A stretch of 64,000 nucleotides of DNA from Parapedobacter koreensis (GTDB lineage: Bacteria; Bacteroidota; Bacteroidia; Sphingobacteriales; Sphingobacteriaceae). The notes beneath the pieces were generated by a model. The model was not told where the DNA came from and did not search any database. It saw only the letters and a list, made by a program, of their open reading frames with translations. Positions 17,610 through 27,707 of this stretch are shown here, in pieces (position 1 is the stretch's first letter; every line of letters begins with the position of its first letter). The position numbers and the translations under genes are program-made. The stretch spans positions 186,001 through 250,000 of the forward strand of contig NZ_FNZR01000009.1 in NCBI RefSeq assembly GCF_900109365.1, read 5' to 3'.

Positions 17610-17656
17610 CCCATAACGTGTAACCGATATTTTATACGTTACTTTGGGGTGTTTTT
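17610..17656 (+). terminator. Possible weak terminator or attenuator between rpmF and plsX
   Basis: CCCATAACGTGTA (from 17610) can pair imperfectly with TACGTTACTTTGGGG (17635-17649), followed by a short T run (17652-17656). The stem has a bulge and mismatches, so the call is weak. It would allow partial separation of rpmF from plsX transcription. Confidence 0.3.
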
Positions 17657-17762
17657 GCGTATTATTGGATTGAAACTGCCGCATAGCGACGAAAGGAAAT
17701 TCGACATGGCGGTTCCTTCCGGCCTTTAAAAGTAAACTTTTGCGGAAGAAAAATAATAACGG

Positions 17763-18701
17763 ATGAAGATTGGGTTAGACATACTGGGTGGTGATTTTGC
17801 ACCAAAAGCAACGGTAGAAGGGGCCATTCTGGCTTCGAAATTGCTTTCGGGAGATCAGAAAATCGTACTCATAGGCGACCAAGACATTGCGAAGCAGCAC
17901 GTTGAACAAGCAGGCGAGGACCCTGCTTTTTTTGAATACGTACACGCCCCGGACAACATCGGCATGGGCGAACATCCGACTAAGGCAATTGCGCAAAAGC
18001 CCGATTCGAGTATTAGCCGCGGATTTCAACTGCTTAAGGAAGGTGCGATCGACTCCTTTGCTTCCGCCGGCAATACGGGGGCTATGTTGGTGGGTTCGGT
18101 CTTCAGTGTGAAGACTATTCCCGGGGTTATCCGCCCTGCCATTGCAACCAATGTTCCCAAAATTAAAAGCGGCTTTGGTATCCTGCTGGACGTAGGGGCA
18201 AATGCGGATTGCAAACCTGAGATGCTTCCCCAATTTGGCCTGCTTGGCAGCCTCTTTGCCGAACATATTTACGGCATTCAAGCGCCCACCGTAGGCCTGC
18301 TTAACATTGGTGAGGAAGAAGAAAAAGGCAATATGCTTACCCTGGCTGCCCATCCGCTCCTGAAGGAAAACGATCGCATCCGTTTCATCGGCAACATTGA
18401 AGGGCGTGAGTTGTTTGACGATAAGGCCGACGTAATCGTATGCGACGGGTTCGTGGGTAATGTGGTACTCAAACTTGCCGAATCTTTTTATGTGCTCACT
18501 CGGAAGAAAGGATTCAGTGACGCATTTTTCGACCGATTCAACTACGAGCAGTATGGCGGAAGCCCCATATTGGGCGTGAATGCCCCTGTAATTATCGGGC
18601 ACGGCATTTCCAGTCCGGAAGCTATTAAAAACATGATACTGCTCTCCAAAAGCATGATTGAATCCAATATTATTGAAAAAATCAAATCTGCTTTCAACTA
18701 A
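17763..18701 (+). CDS. plsX: Phosphate acyltransferase PlsX
   Basis: 312 residues with the PlsX pattern: N-terminal [17 protein letters not shown] (the usual form is MDxMGGDxAP), [44 protein letters not shown] and [17 protein letters not shown]. It converts acyl-ACP to acyl-phosphate at the start of phospholipid synthesis. fabH starts 8 nt downstream, so plsX-fabH are co-transcribed as in many bacteria. Confidence 0.97.
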   Translation: MKIGLDILGGDFAPKATVEGAILASKLLSGDQKIVLIGDQDIAKQHVEQAGEDPAFFEYVHAPDNIGMGEHPTKAIAQKPDSSISRGFQLLKEGAIDSFASAGNTGAMLVGSVFSVKTIPGVIRPAIATNVPKIKSGFGILLDVGANADCKPEMLPQFGLLGSLFAEHIYGIQAPTVGLLNIGEEEEKGNMLTLAAHPLLKENDRIRFIGNIEGRELFDDKADVIVCDGFVGNVVLKLAESFYVLTRKKGFSDAFFDRFNYEQYGGSPILGVNAPVIIGHGISSPEAIKNMILLSKSMIESNIIEKIKSAFN

Positions 18702-18709
18702 AATACTAT

Positions 18710-19705
18710 ATGTCAAAAATACATGCTGCCATCACGGCTGTAAACGGGTACGTACCGGATTATATCCTTACCAACCAGGAGCTCGAATCCATGGTCGAAA
18801 CCAATGATGAGTGGATTACGACACGTACAGGCATCAAGGAACGTAGGATATTGAAAGGCGAGGGTAAAGCAACATCTGACATGGCTGTACCTGCTGTGAA
18901 AGGACTGCTTGAAAAACGGGGCATCGGCGCAGAAGAAATCGAGTTGATCATTTTTTGTACCTGCACGCCCGACATGCCATTCCCTGCGACGGCGAATATC
19001 TTAGCTGATAAAATCGGTGCGGTAAATGCTTGGGGATACGATTTGCAAGCTGCTTGCTCGGGTTTTATTTACGGCCTCACCACTGGTGCCAAATTCATTG
19101 AATCCGGCATGCACAAAAAAGTGCTTGTGGTGGGTGGCGATAAAATGTCGTCTGTAATTAATTACAAAGACCGCACGACTTGTATCATCTTTGGTGATGG
19201 CTGCGGTGCCGTATTGCTCGAACCGCATGAAGAAGGGTTGGGCGTGATGGATGCCATTCTCAAGAGCGATGGCTCGGGATGTCCTTACCTCAACATCAAA
19301 GCCGGGGGCTCGCTTTATCCCGCTTCACATGCTACGATAGATGCGGATATGCATTATGCCTACCAAGAAGGCCGTACCGTGTTTAAATTTGCCGTGACCA
19401 ATATGGCGGATGTAGCTGCAGAAATTATGGAACGCAACCACCTCACTGCCGATGACGTGGCTTGGTTGGTACCGCACCAAGCCAACAAACGTATCATCGA
19501 CGCCACTGCCGACCGCATGGGCCTCCCTGAAGAAAAAGTGATGGTGAATATCCAGCGCTATGGCAACACAACGGCTGCTACCATTCCCTTATGCTTATGG
19601 GAATGGGAAAACCAGCTAAAAAAAGGCGACAACCTCATTCTCGCTGCCTTCGGTGGAGGGTTTACATGGGGAGCGGTCTACTTGAAATGGGCGTATGGGC
19701 AATAA
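18710..19705 (+). CDS. fabH: 3-oxoacyl-ACP synthase III (FabH)
   Basis: 331 residues. The catalytic triad is visible as Cys116 ([12 protein letters not shown]), His256 ([10 protein letters not shown]) and Asn286 ([11 protein letters not shown]). FabH condenses acetyl-CoA, or branched acyl-CoA in organisms with iso fatty acids, with malonyl-ACP to start fatty acid synthesis. Bacteroidota make iso-branched lipids, so branched primers are plausible but not shown. It is followed by accB and accC, grouping initiation and malonyl-CoA supply. Confidence 0.97.
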   Translation: MSKIHAAITAVNGYVPDYILTNQELESMVETNDEWITTRTGIKERRILKGEGKATSDMAVPAVKGLLEKRGIGAEEIELIIFCTCTPDMPFPATANILADKIGAVNAWGYDLQAACSGFIYGLTTGAKFIESGMHKKVLVVGGDKMSSVINYKDRTTCIIFGDGCGAVLLEPHEEGLGVMDAILKSDGSGCPYLNIKAGGSLYPASHATIDADMHYAYQEGRTVFKFAVTNMADVAAEIMERNHLTADDVAWLVPHQANKRIIDATADRMGLPEEKVMVNIQRYGNTTAATIPLCLWEWENQLKKGDNLILAAFGGGFTWGAVYLKWAYGQ

Positions 19706-19776
19706 AACACCAATTTAATTGTTAATTAATAGATTAGACTATATTTTTTGATTCTTATTATCAAACCTACTAAGCA

Positions 19777-20253
19777 ATGAGCATGGATATCAAACAGATT
19801 CAAGACCTGATTAAGTTTGTGGCTAAATCAGGGGTGAACGAAGTAGCTATAGAAGAACAAGATTTCAAAATCACCATAAAAACCAACCAAGCCCCCACTT
19901 ATGTGACGGCTACGGTGCCGACGCCAGCTCCGATTCCGGCTGTTCCTGCATCCGTGCCCGCACCCGCAGAAACACCGCTTCCGACCACCTCCAAAACGGA
20001 TGACACGTCTGGCTACGTGACCATCAAATCGCCAATGATTGGGACATTCTATCGCTCCTCATCGCCTGACAAACCGGTTTTTGTAAATGTAGGTGATGAA
20101 ATTACCGCCGGAAAGGTAGTTTGTATCGTGGAAGCCATGAAACTCTTCAATGAAATCGAATCTGAAGTTTCAGGTAAGATAGTCAAAGTGTTGGTAGACG
20201 ACGCACAACCTGTAGAATACGATCAACCGTTATTCTTGGTTGAGCCTAAATAA
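19777..20253 (+). CDS. accB: Biotin carboxyl carrier protein of acetyl-CoA carboxylase
   Basis: 158 residues (an ATG at 19783 would remove two). A helical N-terminus (IKQIQDLIKFVAKSGVNEVA) is followed by a proline/alanine linker at about 45-72 and a C-terminal biotinyl domain. The biotin-accepting lysine is Lys122 in VEAMKLFNEIES. It carries the carboxyl group from AccC to the transferase. accC begins 87 nt downstream on the same strand. Confidence 0.97.
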   Translation: MSMDIKQIQDLIKFVAKSGVNEVAIEEQDFKITIKTNQAPTYVTATVPTPAPIPAVPASVPAPAETPLPTTSKTDDTSGYVTIKSPMIGTFYRSSSPDKPVFVNVGDEITAGKVVCIVEAMKLFNEIESEVSGKIVKVLVDDAQPVEYDQPLFLVEPK

Positions 20254-20340
20254 TTGCGCTGCGTCAAATCCATTTGCTATATCAAATTGTATAAATTGTA
20301 TAATTAAGCATATACTACCCATAGAAGAAAGCTGACATTC

Positions 20341-21681
20341 ATGTTCAAAAAGATATTAATAGCCAACCGTGGGGAAATCGCATTGCGCATCATCCGTACG
20401 TGTCGCGAAATGGGTATCAAGAGCGTAGCGGTATACTCCACCGCCGATCGCGATAGCCTGCATGTACGCTTTGCCGATGAGGCCGTATGCATAGGCCCCC
20501 CCCCCAGTAAAGAATCGTACCTCAATATACCGAACATCATCTCTGCCGCTGAGCTGACCAACGCGGATGCCATACATCCCGGATATGGGTTTCTTTCCGA
20601 AAACGCCCGGTTCTCATCGATATGCAACCAGTACGGCATCAAGTTTATCGGTGCTACCGCTGAGCAAATCCAACAGATGGGAGACAAATCGTCGGCCAAG
20701 GAAACCATGAAAAATGCCGGTGTACCGACCATCCCCGGCTCAGAAGGATTGGTTAAAAACATCAAGGAAGGCATAAAAATAGCCAATGACATTGGCTATC
20801 CTGTAATCCTCAAAGCCACCGCTGGCGGTGGCGGACGCGGTATGCGCATCGTGTGGAAAGACGAAGAGTTTGAGCCTGCATGGGACTCCGCACGCCAAGA
20901 GGCGGGTGCCGCATTTGGCAATGATGGGATCTACCTCGAAAAATACGTGGAAGATCCGCGCCATATTGAAATACAGGTGGTCGGTGATCAGTATGGCACG
21001 GTATGCCACCTTTCAGAACGTGACTGCTCCATCCAGCGGCGCCACCAAAAACTTATCGAGGAAGCCCCCTCTCCTTTTATTACGCCTGAACTACGCAAGG
21101 CCATGGGCGAAGCAGCCATCAAGGGAGCCAAAGCCGTCAACTATGAGGGAGCGGGTACCATCGAGTTCTTGGTAGACAAGCACCGTAATTTCTATTTCAT
21201 GGAAATGAATACACGGATTCAGGTAGAGCACCCCGTCACCGAGGAGGTCATCAACTTTGACCTTATTAAAGAACAGATTAAAGTAGCCGCCGGTATCCCC
21301 ATCTCAGGCAATAACTATGAGCCGACGATGCATGCCATCGAGTGCCGCATCAATGCTGAAGACCCATTCAATGGGTTCAGGCCATCACCGGGCAAAATCA
21401 CTAATTTCCATTCGCCCGGCGGCCACGGTGTACGGGTAGATACCCATGCATACTCCGGCTACGTGATCCCACCTAATTACGATTCCATGATTGCCAAGCT
21501 CATCTGCGTGGCGCAGACCCGCGAGGAAGCCATCTGCACGATGGAACGTGCGTTGAGTGAGTTTGTCATTGAAGGCATCAAGACCACTATCCCGCTGCAC
21601 TTAAGGCTGATGCGTGACCCCAATTTCAGGGCGGGCAACTTCACCACCAAGTTTATGGAAACGTTTGATTTGAGCGAATAA
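20341..21681 (+). CDS. accC: Biotin carboxylase subunit of acetyl-CoA carboxylase
   Basis: 446 residues, the normal AccC length. Recognised parts are [19 protein letters not shown] at the N-terminus, [13 protein letters not shown], the ATP-grasp glycine loop [33 protein letters not shown] and [16 protein letters not shown]. It carboxylates biotin on AccB with ATP and bicarbonate. A run of ten C (20496-20505) lies in the coding region and encodes three prolines in [10 protein letters not shown] strong terminator follows the stop. Confidence 0.97.
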   Translation: MFKKILIANRGEIALRIIRTCREMGIKSVAVYSTADRDSLHVRFADEAVCIGPPPSKESYLNIPNIISAAELTNADAIHPGYGFLSENARFSSICNQYGIKFIGATAEQIQQMGDKSSAKETMKNAGVPTIPGSEGLVKNIKEGIKIANDIGYPVILKATAGGGGRGMRIVWKDEEFEPAWDSARQEAGAAFGNDGIYLEKYVEDPRHIEIQVVGDQYGTVCHLSERDCSIQRRHQKLIEEAPSPFITPELRKAMGEAAIKGAKAVNYEGAGTIEFLVDKHRNFYFMEMNTRIQVEHPVTEEVINFDLIKEQIKVAAGIPISGNNYEPTMHAIECRINAEDPFNGFRPSPGKITNFHSPGGHGVRVDTHAYSGYVIPPNYDSMIAKLICVAQTREEAICTMERALSEFVIEGIKTTIPLHLRLMRDPNFRAGNFTTKFMETFDLSE

Positions 21682-21702
21682 ATGCAAGATACCGTGAAGT
21701 AC

Positions 21703-21740
21703 ATACCATTCTTATCAATTAGAATGGTATTTTTGTTTTT
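21703..21740 (+). terminator. Intrinsic terminator after accC
   Basis: ATACCATTCT (21703-21712) and AGAATGGTAT (21721-21730) form a perfect 10-bp stem with an 8-nt loop, followed by T-rich sequence (TTTTGTTTTT). It closes the fatty-acid operon. The same bases include TATTTTTG (21728-21735), which fits TAnnTTTG and could serve as the -7 element of tatC, whose ATG is 15 nt downstream. Confidence 0.8.
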
Positions 21741-21749
21741 TATATCACC

Positions 21750-22634
21750 ATGAGCAAGTTATCCGGAAAGAAACTGATTGATACCATCAAAAATAAAGGC
21801 AAGAACCTAGAAGCCGAAATGTCGTTTTTTGACCACCTTGAAGTGTTGCGCTGGCACCTTATCCGATCGGCCATCGCAGTTGCGGTCTTTATGGTGCTGG
21901 CCTTTTCATTTTACGATTTCATTTTTGATGACATCATCATGGGGCCTAAAAATCCCGATTTCTGGACTTATCGGATGATGTGCAAAATCGCGGAATGGAT
22001 CAATGCCCCTGATTTCTGCGTGACTGAAGTGCCGGGTACCATCATCAATACGCAGATGGCTGGGCAGTTTATCTTACAGATCAACTCGTCGCTTATCATG
22101 GCCGTCGTATTGGGTTTTCCCTACCTATTGTATGAGGTATGGCTATTTGTCAAACCTGCGCTGACCGACATCGAGCGTAAATCAGCCAGTGGGTTCGTAT
22201 TCTATGCCAGCATGCTATTCATACTTGGTTTGCTATTTGGCTATTTTGTGGTCGTACCCCTTGCCATGAATTTTTTGGCCAATTATTCCATCAGCGCAGA
22301 CATCTCAAACACCATCACCATTGACAACTACCTGTCTTTCGTGGCGACGCTTGCGCTCGGATGTGGCATCGTATTCGAACTGCCCATCGTCATCTTTATC
22401 CTTTCCAAATTGGGCATTATGACTCCCCAATTTATGCGGAAGTCACGCCAGTATGCTGTTGTCATTATCTTGATCATCGCCGCAATTATCACCCCTACAC
22501 CGGATATCATCACCATGCTTACGGTAAGCTTTCCCATGTTTTTGCTTTACGAGGTGAGTATCATCGTCGCCGGTAGGGTGGAAAAAAGACGGAAGAAAAC
22601 CGAGCTGGATTTTTATAGCGGGAAAAATGACTAA
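21750..22634 (+). CDS. tatC: Twin-arginine translocase subunit TatC
   Basis: 294 residues with six hydrophobic segments and the TatC landmarks: EMSFFDHLEVLRWHLIRS at the N-terminus, PYLLYEVWLFVKPALTDIER in the first cytoplasmic loop, and a final segment IAAIITPTPDIITMLTVSFP. TatC is the signal-recognising core of the Tat system, which exports folded proteins. At least two proteins of this window have RR signal motifs (ATG at 45095 and 50815) and would be its clients. The 3' end overlaps the longest reading of rpiB by 8 nt. Confidence 0.97.
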   Translation: MSKLSGKKLIDTIKNKGKNLEAEMSFFDHLEVLRWHLIRSAIAVAVFMVLAFSFYDFIFDDIIMGPKNPDFWTYRMMCKIAEWINAPDFCVTEVPGTIINTQMAGQFILQINSSLIMAVVLGFPYLLYEVWLFVKPALTDIERKSASGFVFYASMLFILGLLFGYFVVVPLAMNFLANYSISADISNTITIDNYLSFVATLALGCGIVFELPIVIFILSKLGIMTPQFMRKSRQYAVVIILIIAAIITPTPDIITMLTVSFPMFLLYEVSIIVAGRVEKRRKKTELDFYSGKND

Positions 22635-23088
22635 CCACATACATACCATGACAGCCAACAAAACGATTGCCATTGGCGGCGACCATGCCGGATTTGATCA
22701 TAAGGGTGCGCTCATAAGCTACCTCAAAGATGCGGGGTATTCCGTCAAAGACTTCGGCACGTATACAGCCGAATCGGTTGATTACCCTGATTTTGCCCAT
22801 CCCGTAGCAGCAGCGGTGGAAAGCGGCGAGTTTGATTGTGGAATATTGGTTTGTGGCAGTGCGAACGGCGTGGCCATCACAGCGAACAAACATCAAGGGA
22901 TCCGGGCAGCCATTTGCTGGCTGGAAGAGCTTGCCTCCTTGGCTCGCCAACATAACGACGCCAACGTGGTATGTATCCCCGCCCGGTTTATCGACGTGGA
23001 ATTGGCCAAGACTATCGTCAGCACATTTCTGGCAACCAGCTTCGAAGGCGGACGCCATGCCAATCGCGTAAACAAGATCTCGTGTTAA
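22627..23088 (+). CDS. rpiB: Ribose-5-phosphate isomerase B
   Basis: 153 residues from the ATG at 22627; an ATG at 22648 (MTANKTIAIGGDHAG) is equally likely. The RpiB pattern is clear: IAIGGDHAGFDHKG, VDYPDFAHPVA, GILVCGSANGVAITANKHQG and RQHNDANVVCIPARF. The enzyme interconverts ribose 5-phosphate and ribulose 5-phosphate (some relatives act on allose or galactose 6-phosphate). It overlaps or abuts tatC, implying co-transcription. Confidence 0.96.
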   Translation: MTNHIHTMTANKTIAIGGDHAGFDHKGALISYLKDAGYSVKDFGTYTAESVDYPDFAHPVAAAVESGEFDCGILVCGSANGVAITANKHQGIRAAICWLEELASLARQHNDANVVCIPARFIDVELAKTIVSTFLATSFEGGRHANRVNKISC

Positions 23089-23163
23089 GTCGGGAGCCAG
23101 AAGCCCAATGCCTGGCAGCTCCTACCTGGTGACTCACCCTCAAGTTTATAAAAAAGTAGCAAA

Positions 23164-24735
23164 ATGAAGCGATTTTTATCCTTATTTTTCCTAATCCCAG
23201 CTTTTTACGGATGCATTGTAGCGCAAGATCCGGTACGACAAAGATATGCTGCCGAAATTAACCCCGAAGCGGCCAAGGCACATCTTTCCATTTTGGCTTC
23301 GGCAGCATTTGAAGGCCGCGGTACCGGTGAGGCCGGAGGCGAACGAGCTGCGGCCTATATCGCCAGTGAATTTGAAAAGCTGGGATTGACGGCTCCTGTA
23401 AATGGCTCATATTTCCAGCCTGTAAAGCTAGTAAGGACAAGCTTTGAGGTCAAGGATTTTGCTATTGACGGTAAATCCTTTGTCAATGGTAAGGATTTTT
23501 ACTTTGTAGGCAACGGGCCTGAGACCAGCGTGGACGCAAAAGAAATCGTCTTCATCGGCTATGGTATCAGCGAAGGGAAATACGACGACCTCAAAGGCAT
23601 CGATATTAAAGGCAAAGTTGTCTTGCTGCTGAGTGAAGGCGAACCCAAAAACGCCCAAGGTAACTCCTTGATCACCGGCACCGATACACCATCTGAGTGG
23701 GTGACGTCACGCACCAAGCGGTTGCAGAATATCACAGCGAAAGAACCCAAGCTTATTATCGCGGTATCAAATACCATCAAAGAATCGCTCGAACGCTTTG
23801 GCGCACGGCTTGTGCAGCCCCGTATCTCGCTTGAAGAGGGTGCCAACCAGCCAGTGATCAATACCACGCCCGTGGCCAACATCAGCACAGAAATGGCTGA
23901 CCTGCTTCTGAGAGGGGCAAAAATGACCATAACGGCATTGGAACAACAAATCAACAATACGCAGCAACCGCAAACGAAAACGTATAGCGGGAGATTCCAT
24001 ACGGCTTTTGGCACTGTCATAACGCCTTTTACTTCCCCCAATGTATTGGGCTACCTCGAAGGTACAGACCTAAAAGGTGAGCTCGTAGTCATCTCCTCCC
24101 ACTACGATCATGACGGCAATCAAAACGGCACCATTTTCTTCGGTGCGGACGACAATGGCTCCGGCACAACGGGTGTATTAACACTTGCGCGCGCATATAC
24201 CAAAGCTAAAGCAGAAGGCCATGGCCCCCGGCGAAGCATCCTTTTCATCACCTTTACGGCCGAAGAAAAAGGATTGTTGGGTTCAAACTATTACGCGCGA
24301 AATCCTGTTTTTCCATTGGAAAGCACGGTCGTAAACCTCAACATGGATATGATAGGCAGGATAGATGACAAACACCTGCGCGGCAACCACAACTATGTGC
24401 ATGCGATTGGATCAGATAAACTCAGTTCCGAACTGAAGGCCATCAATGAAAATGCCAACGCCGAATACACGCATATGGAACTGGATTATATGTATGACGA
24501 TCCGAAAGATCCCATGCGTATCTACTACCGTTCAGACCAGTACAACTTTGCCAAGCATGGTATCCCGGTGGTGTTTTATTTCAGCGGATTACACCCGGAC
24601 TACCACACCCCTGCAGACACGGTAGATAAAATTGATTTTGAGATGCTGGCCAGGCGTGCCCAGCTGGTATTCTATACTGCATGGGAAGTCGCCAACCGGG
24701 ATAAACGTTTGGTGGTAGATTCAAACAAAGAGTAA
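23164..24735 (+). CDS. Secreted M28-family zinc peptidase with PA domain
   Basis: 523 residues. A signal peptide ends near GCIVAQ (a C at position 17 could also be a lipid site). An insertion of PA-domain type lies at about 115-250 (VFIGYGISEGKYDDLKGIDI, KGKVVLLLSEGEP). The M28 zinc ligands are visible in order: SSHYDHDG, GADDNGSGTTG, FTAEEKGLLGS, NLNMDMIGRI and HPDYHTPADTV. It is probably an extracytoplasmic aminopeptidase. It starts 75 nt after rpiB and ends 5 nt before the DUF819 gene. Confidence 0.93.
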   Translation: MKRFLSLFFLIPAFYGCIVAQDPVRQRYAAEINPEAAKAHLSILASAAFEGRGTGEAGGERAAAYIASEFEKLGLTAPVNGSYFQPVKLVRTSFEVKDFAIDGKSFVNGKDFYFVGNGPETSVDAKEIVFIGYGISEGKYDDLKGIDIKGKVVLLLSEGEPKNAQGNSLITGTDTPSEWVTSRTKRLQNITAKEPKLIIAVSNTIKESLERFGARLVQPRISLEEGANQPVINTTPVANISTEMADLLLRGAKMTITALEQQINNTQQPQTKTYSGRFHTAFGTVITPFTSPNVLGYLEGTDLKGELVVISSHYDHDGNQNGTIFFGADDNGSGTTGVLTLARAYTKAKAEGHGPRRSILFITFTAEEKGLLGSNYYARNPVFPLESTVVNLNMDMIGRIDDKHLRGNHNYVHAIGSDKLSSELKAINENANAEYTHMELDYMYDDPKDPMRIYYRSDQYNFAKHGIPVVFYFSGLHPDYHTPADTVDKIDFEMLARRAQLVFYTAWEVANRDKRLVVDSNKE

Positions 24736-24740
24736 CACCG

Positions 24741-25997
24741 ATGATGATCGCCGTAGCCATACCATTGATTACAAACGATGCGATAGTCTTCGGTGTATTG
24801 ATGGTTGTCCTCGCTGGCGTATTTTATACCTCATCGTTAAACCATTGGTTTTTTAAACGGTTGTATTCCGTATTGCCTCCCCTCTTGCTTTGTTATTTCA
24901 TTCCGGGCTTATTAAACTCTATTGGCGTTATTGATGGGAAAAATTCAGCATTGTATGGCGTGAGCTCAAATTACTTATTGCCCGCTTGTTTAGTGTTATT
25001 TACGCTGAGCCTCAACCTTCCCGAATTGTGGAAACTACGCAAACACGCCGGGATAATGTTTGCAACGACGGTAGTAAGCGTGATGTTTGGTGGTGCCTTG
25101 GCCGTATATGTAGTTGGATTATTTGCGCCTGAGGTAGTGGGCGGAACAGGACCTAACGAAGTTTGGCGGGGTTTAGCCACATTAGCAGGTTCGTGGATAG
25201 GAGGTGGTGCCAACCAAGCTGCCTTATACCGGATCTTCGAGCCATCTCCCGAATTATTTTCAGCAACTATCGCCGTTGATGTATTCATTGCCTACGGTTA
25301 TATGGCGCTCTTGCTTTTTGGCGCAGGTAAAGCCGAACGGATGAACAGATTCTTCCGTGCTGATAACCGTGCTGTGGAAGAATTGACAAAAAGGATGGAG
25401 GTCTATCAAAGCACAAACACCAGAACTCTTCAAATAAAGGACTTAATGATCATGTTGGGGTTGGCCTTCGGTACCACAGCCATCGCTCATTTCTTCGGCA
25501 GTTCAATCGCCAAATGGATCAATGCCCATGCCCCCTATCTTGATAAATTCAGCCTTACATCCGATTTTTTTTGGATCATTCTGATTGTCACCGTGCTTGG
25601 CATCCTGCTCTCTGCCACTAAAGCGAGGCAATTCGAAGGAGCTGGTGCCTCCAAAATAGGAACGGTATTTCTTTATGTGCTTATCGCCAGTATTGGCATG
25701 CAGATGAATATTTTCTCAATATTTGATAACCCCGGGCTATTCTTAGTCGGCATCATCTGGATGCTGTTTCATGTAGTATTCCTGGCCATTGTGGGATGGC
25801 TTATACGTGCTCCTTTTTTCTTCTTCGCGGTATCAAGCATGTCAAATATCGGTGGGGTCGCTTCAGCATCTGCTACCGCTGCAGCCTTCCATCCATCGTT
25901 AGTATCGGTGGGTGTGATCCTATCGATATGTGCCTATGCTGTCGGCACCTACGCCGGCTATTTATGTGGTATATTGATGCAATTGGTTTCACCCTAA
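24741..25997 (+). CDS. DUF819 family multi-pass membrane protein
   Basis: 418 residues with about ten to twelve hydrophobic segments. DUF819 landmarks include GLATLAGSWIGGGANQAALY in the middle and SMSNIGGVASASATAAAFHP near the end. The family (YjcL-like) has a transporter-like fold with unknown substrate. The gene starts 5 nt after the M28 peptidase stop, so the two are translated from one message. A link between peptide breakdown and transport is only inference. Confidence 0.9.
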   Translation: MMIAVAIPLITNDAIVFGVLMVVLAGVFYTSSLNHWFFKRLYSVLPPLLLCYFIPGLLNSIGVIDGKNSALYGVSSNYLLPACLVLFTLSLNLPELWKLRKHAGIMFATTVVSVMFGGALAVYVVGLFAPEVVGGTGPNEVWRGLATLAGSWIGGGANQAALYRIFEPSPELFSATIAVDVFIAYGYMALLLFGAGKAERMNRFFRADNRAVEELTKRMEVYQSTNTRTLQIKDLMIMLGLAFGTTAIAHFFGSSIAKWINAHAPYLDKFSLTSDFFWIILIVTVLGILLSATKARQFEGAGASKIGTVFLYVLIASIGMQMNIFSIFDNPGLFLVGIIWMLFHVVFLAIVGWLIRAPFFFFAVSSMSNIGGVASASATAAAFHPSLVSVGVILSICAYAVGTYAGYLCGILMQLVSP

Positions 25998-26024
25998 GGG
26001 CCAGAACCGCGTAATAGCAGCATG

Positions 26025-27704
26025 TTACTGCTGTAGATTCAGCCGGATGGGCAAGGTGTAAGCCACTCGCACGGGCCTGCCATTCTGAATGCCCGGAGAC
26101 CAATTGGCGCTCTTTTGCAATACGCGGATGGCTGCATCGCCTGTACCATAGCCTAAATCCCGAACCAACTTCAGGTCCGTAAGGCTACCGTCTTTATTGA
26201 TGATGAAGGATACCTGCACCTGGCCATTCACCCCCTGATCAATGGCCTCTTGCGGATAGTCATAATTTTTCCCGATATACTCCATAAACGCCCGCAATCC
26301 ACCCGGTGGCTCTGGATTAACTTCTACGGATTGAAAAAGCGCATCGGAACCTTCTTCTGCGGCGGCATCCTGTGGCGTATCTTCCACCTTAATGGTAAGG
26401 TGTTGCTGTATTTTTGGCTTTGGAATCACAACGATTTCCGGCGCTTTTTTATCTGTCTTAGCCGAACGCGGATCCACAGGTGGGGGAGGCGGGGGTTCGG
26501 CAGCGTATCCGATGATGACTAAATCTCCCAATTGCGTATGATCCGGTGACATCGGAGGAGGTGGCGAGGATAAGTCCGTCGATGCTAATCCTTGTATCTT
26601 AAAGGTGATGGTAAACATATTTTTCCCTTCGGGAGCCAGCCGCTCCACCTCTTCCTGCTGCATCACGCGCAATACCTCAGCTTCCTGACCGTGCCCCAAC
26701 CTATTCAGGAACTGGATACTTTCAAAACTGTTGCCTACTTTTTCATAAGCCACGGCCAACATTCCCTGCATATTATTTGCTAGGGCATCTTTGCTATAGC
26801 TGACCTGCTGCCCAAGGGCTTTTCTAAAATCGTTCGTATCCAATCCGGTGGCTGCGGTCATTTCTGTTTCCTTGCCATTGTCTCCGCCGCTTTGGTTGCA
26901 TGCTATCGAAAAAACAGCCAACCCAACTACGATGGGCAGCAGCCACACGTACCTGAATAAGCGTTGTTGAGGCGATTTATCACGCAGGAGCATGCTTATC
27001 CGGGACGTTAACAGGCGTTTGTCCGAAAATGTATTGGCCAATAGCCTGCGTTCCACTCCCATGGCATGGGATACCAACAACTCGGCATAGCCAATATCAT
27101 CACCGGCAGCTGTTTTTCCATCCGCGATGTACTCGTGTTGTAATTTGATAGCACGTTCGTAACGATACACTACAGGGTTGAACCAGTTGAAAATTTTAAC
27201 CAACTCTATCAGTAAAATATCTATGCTATGCCACTCGCTCACATGTACCTGTTCATGGCGGTTTATCAACTCGTGGCCGCCTAATGCACGGTCTATGCGG
27301 ATGGCTCCAAAAAACGAAAAAGCTTTGCCTCGGGATCGCCCATTTAACAGGCGGAGTGTGCCGAGCAGGCGAAATGCAAACAGCAGGAACGCCACTGCGC
27401 ATCCGGCTACATAGCCATAAACCAATATATATTGGCGCGTAGCGGTCGTCAGATTTACTTCCTCAGCAGCTGTATACTGAACTACCACGGTATCGTTGGC
27501 CTGTATTACAGGCAAATAAGGCCGGTATCCTGTATAAGCGTGCCATGCTGAATATTCCATAAAAGGCAAGGTATATGCCAACACCATGCCTCCAAGCAGG
27601 TAAATCCGATTCCACCGAAAGAACGTTTCTTTCCGCAGGGATAAGTAATAAAAGCCATAAAAAATGACCAGGTAAAAATTGGCCAGTAGTAAGTACATCA
27701 TCAT
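26025..27704 (-). CDS. BlaR1-like M56 membrane metallopeptidase with TonB C-terminal domain
   Basis: 559 residues. Three or four N-terminal transmembrane helices surround an M56 protease core with HEQVH (His150 to His154) and the downstream RAIKLQHEYIADG. Another helix is at about 253-270 (WLLPIVVGLAVFSIA). A variable periplasmic segment then leads to a C-terminal TonB-type domain (about 470-559: FIINKDGSLTDLKLV, KSANWSPGIQNGRPV). In BlaR1/MecR1 systems the protease destroys the BlaI-type repressor after a signal. Here the usual penicillin-binding sensor is absent and the TonB-like end may be the sensor. The gene starts 3 nt after the blaI-like gene. Confidence 0.92.
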   Translation of the reverse strand: MMMYLLLANFYLVIFYGFYYLSLRKETFFRWNRIYLLGGMVLAYTLPFMEYSAWHAYTGYRPYLPVIQANDTVVVQYTAAEEVNLTTATRQYILVYGYVAGCAVAFLLFAFRLLGTLRLLNGRSRGKAFSFFGAIRIDRALGGHELINRHEQVHVSEWHSIDILLIELVKIFNWFNPVVYRYERAIKLQHEYIADGKTAAGDDIGYAELLVSHAMGVERRLLANTFSDKRLLTSRISMLLRDKSPQQRLFRYVWLLPIVVGLAVFSIACNQSGGDNGKETEMTAATGLDTNDFRKALGQQVSYSKDALANNMQGMLAVAYEKVGNSFESIQFLNRLGHGQEAEVLRVMQQEEVERLAPEGKNMFTITFKIQGLASTDLSSPPPPMSPDHTQLGDLVIIGYAAEPPPPPPVDPRSAKTDKKAPEIVVIPKPKIQQHLTIKVEDTPQDAAAEEGSDALFQSVEVNPEPPGGLRAFMEYIGKNYDYPQEAIDQGVNGQVQVSFIINKDGSLTDLKLVRDLGYGTGDAAIRVLQKSANWSPGIQNGRPVRVAYTLPIRLNLQQ

Positions 27705-27707
27705 GAT

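Noticed and set aside
17775-18716. Long open frame on the strand opposite plsX
   Set aside because: plsX has full family motifs and operon context; the antisense reading has no recognisable domain and mirrors the plsX codon pattern.
23089-23163. Possible hairpin after rpiB (GAGCCAG and CTGGCAGCTC)
   Set aside because: Pairing requires bulges and there is no T run, so a terminator is not supported.
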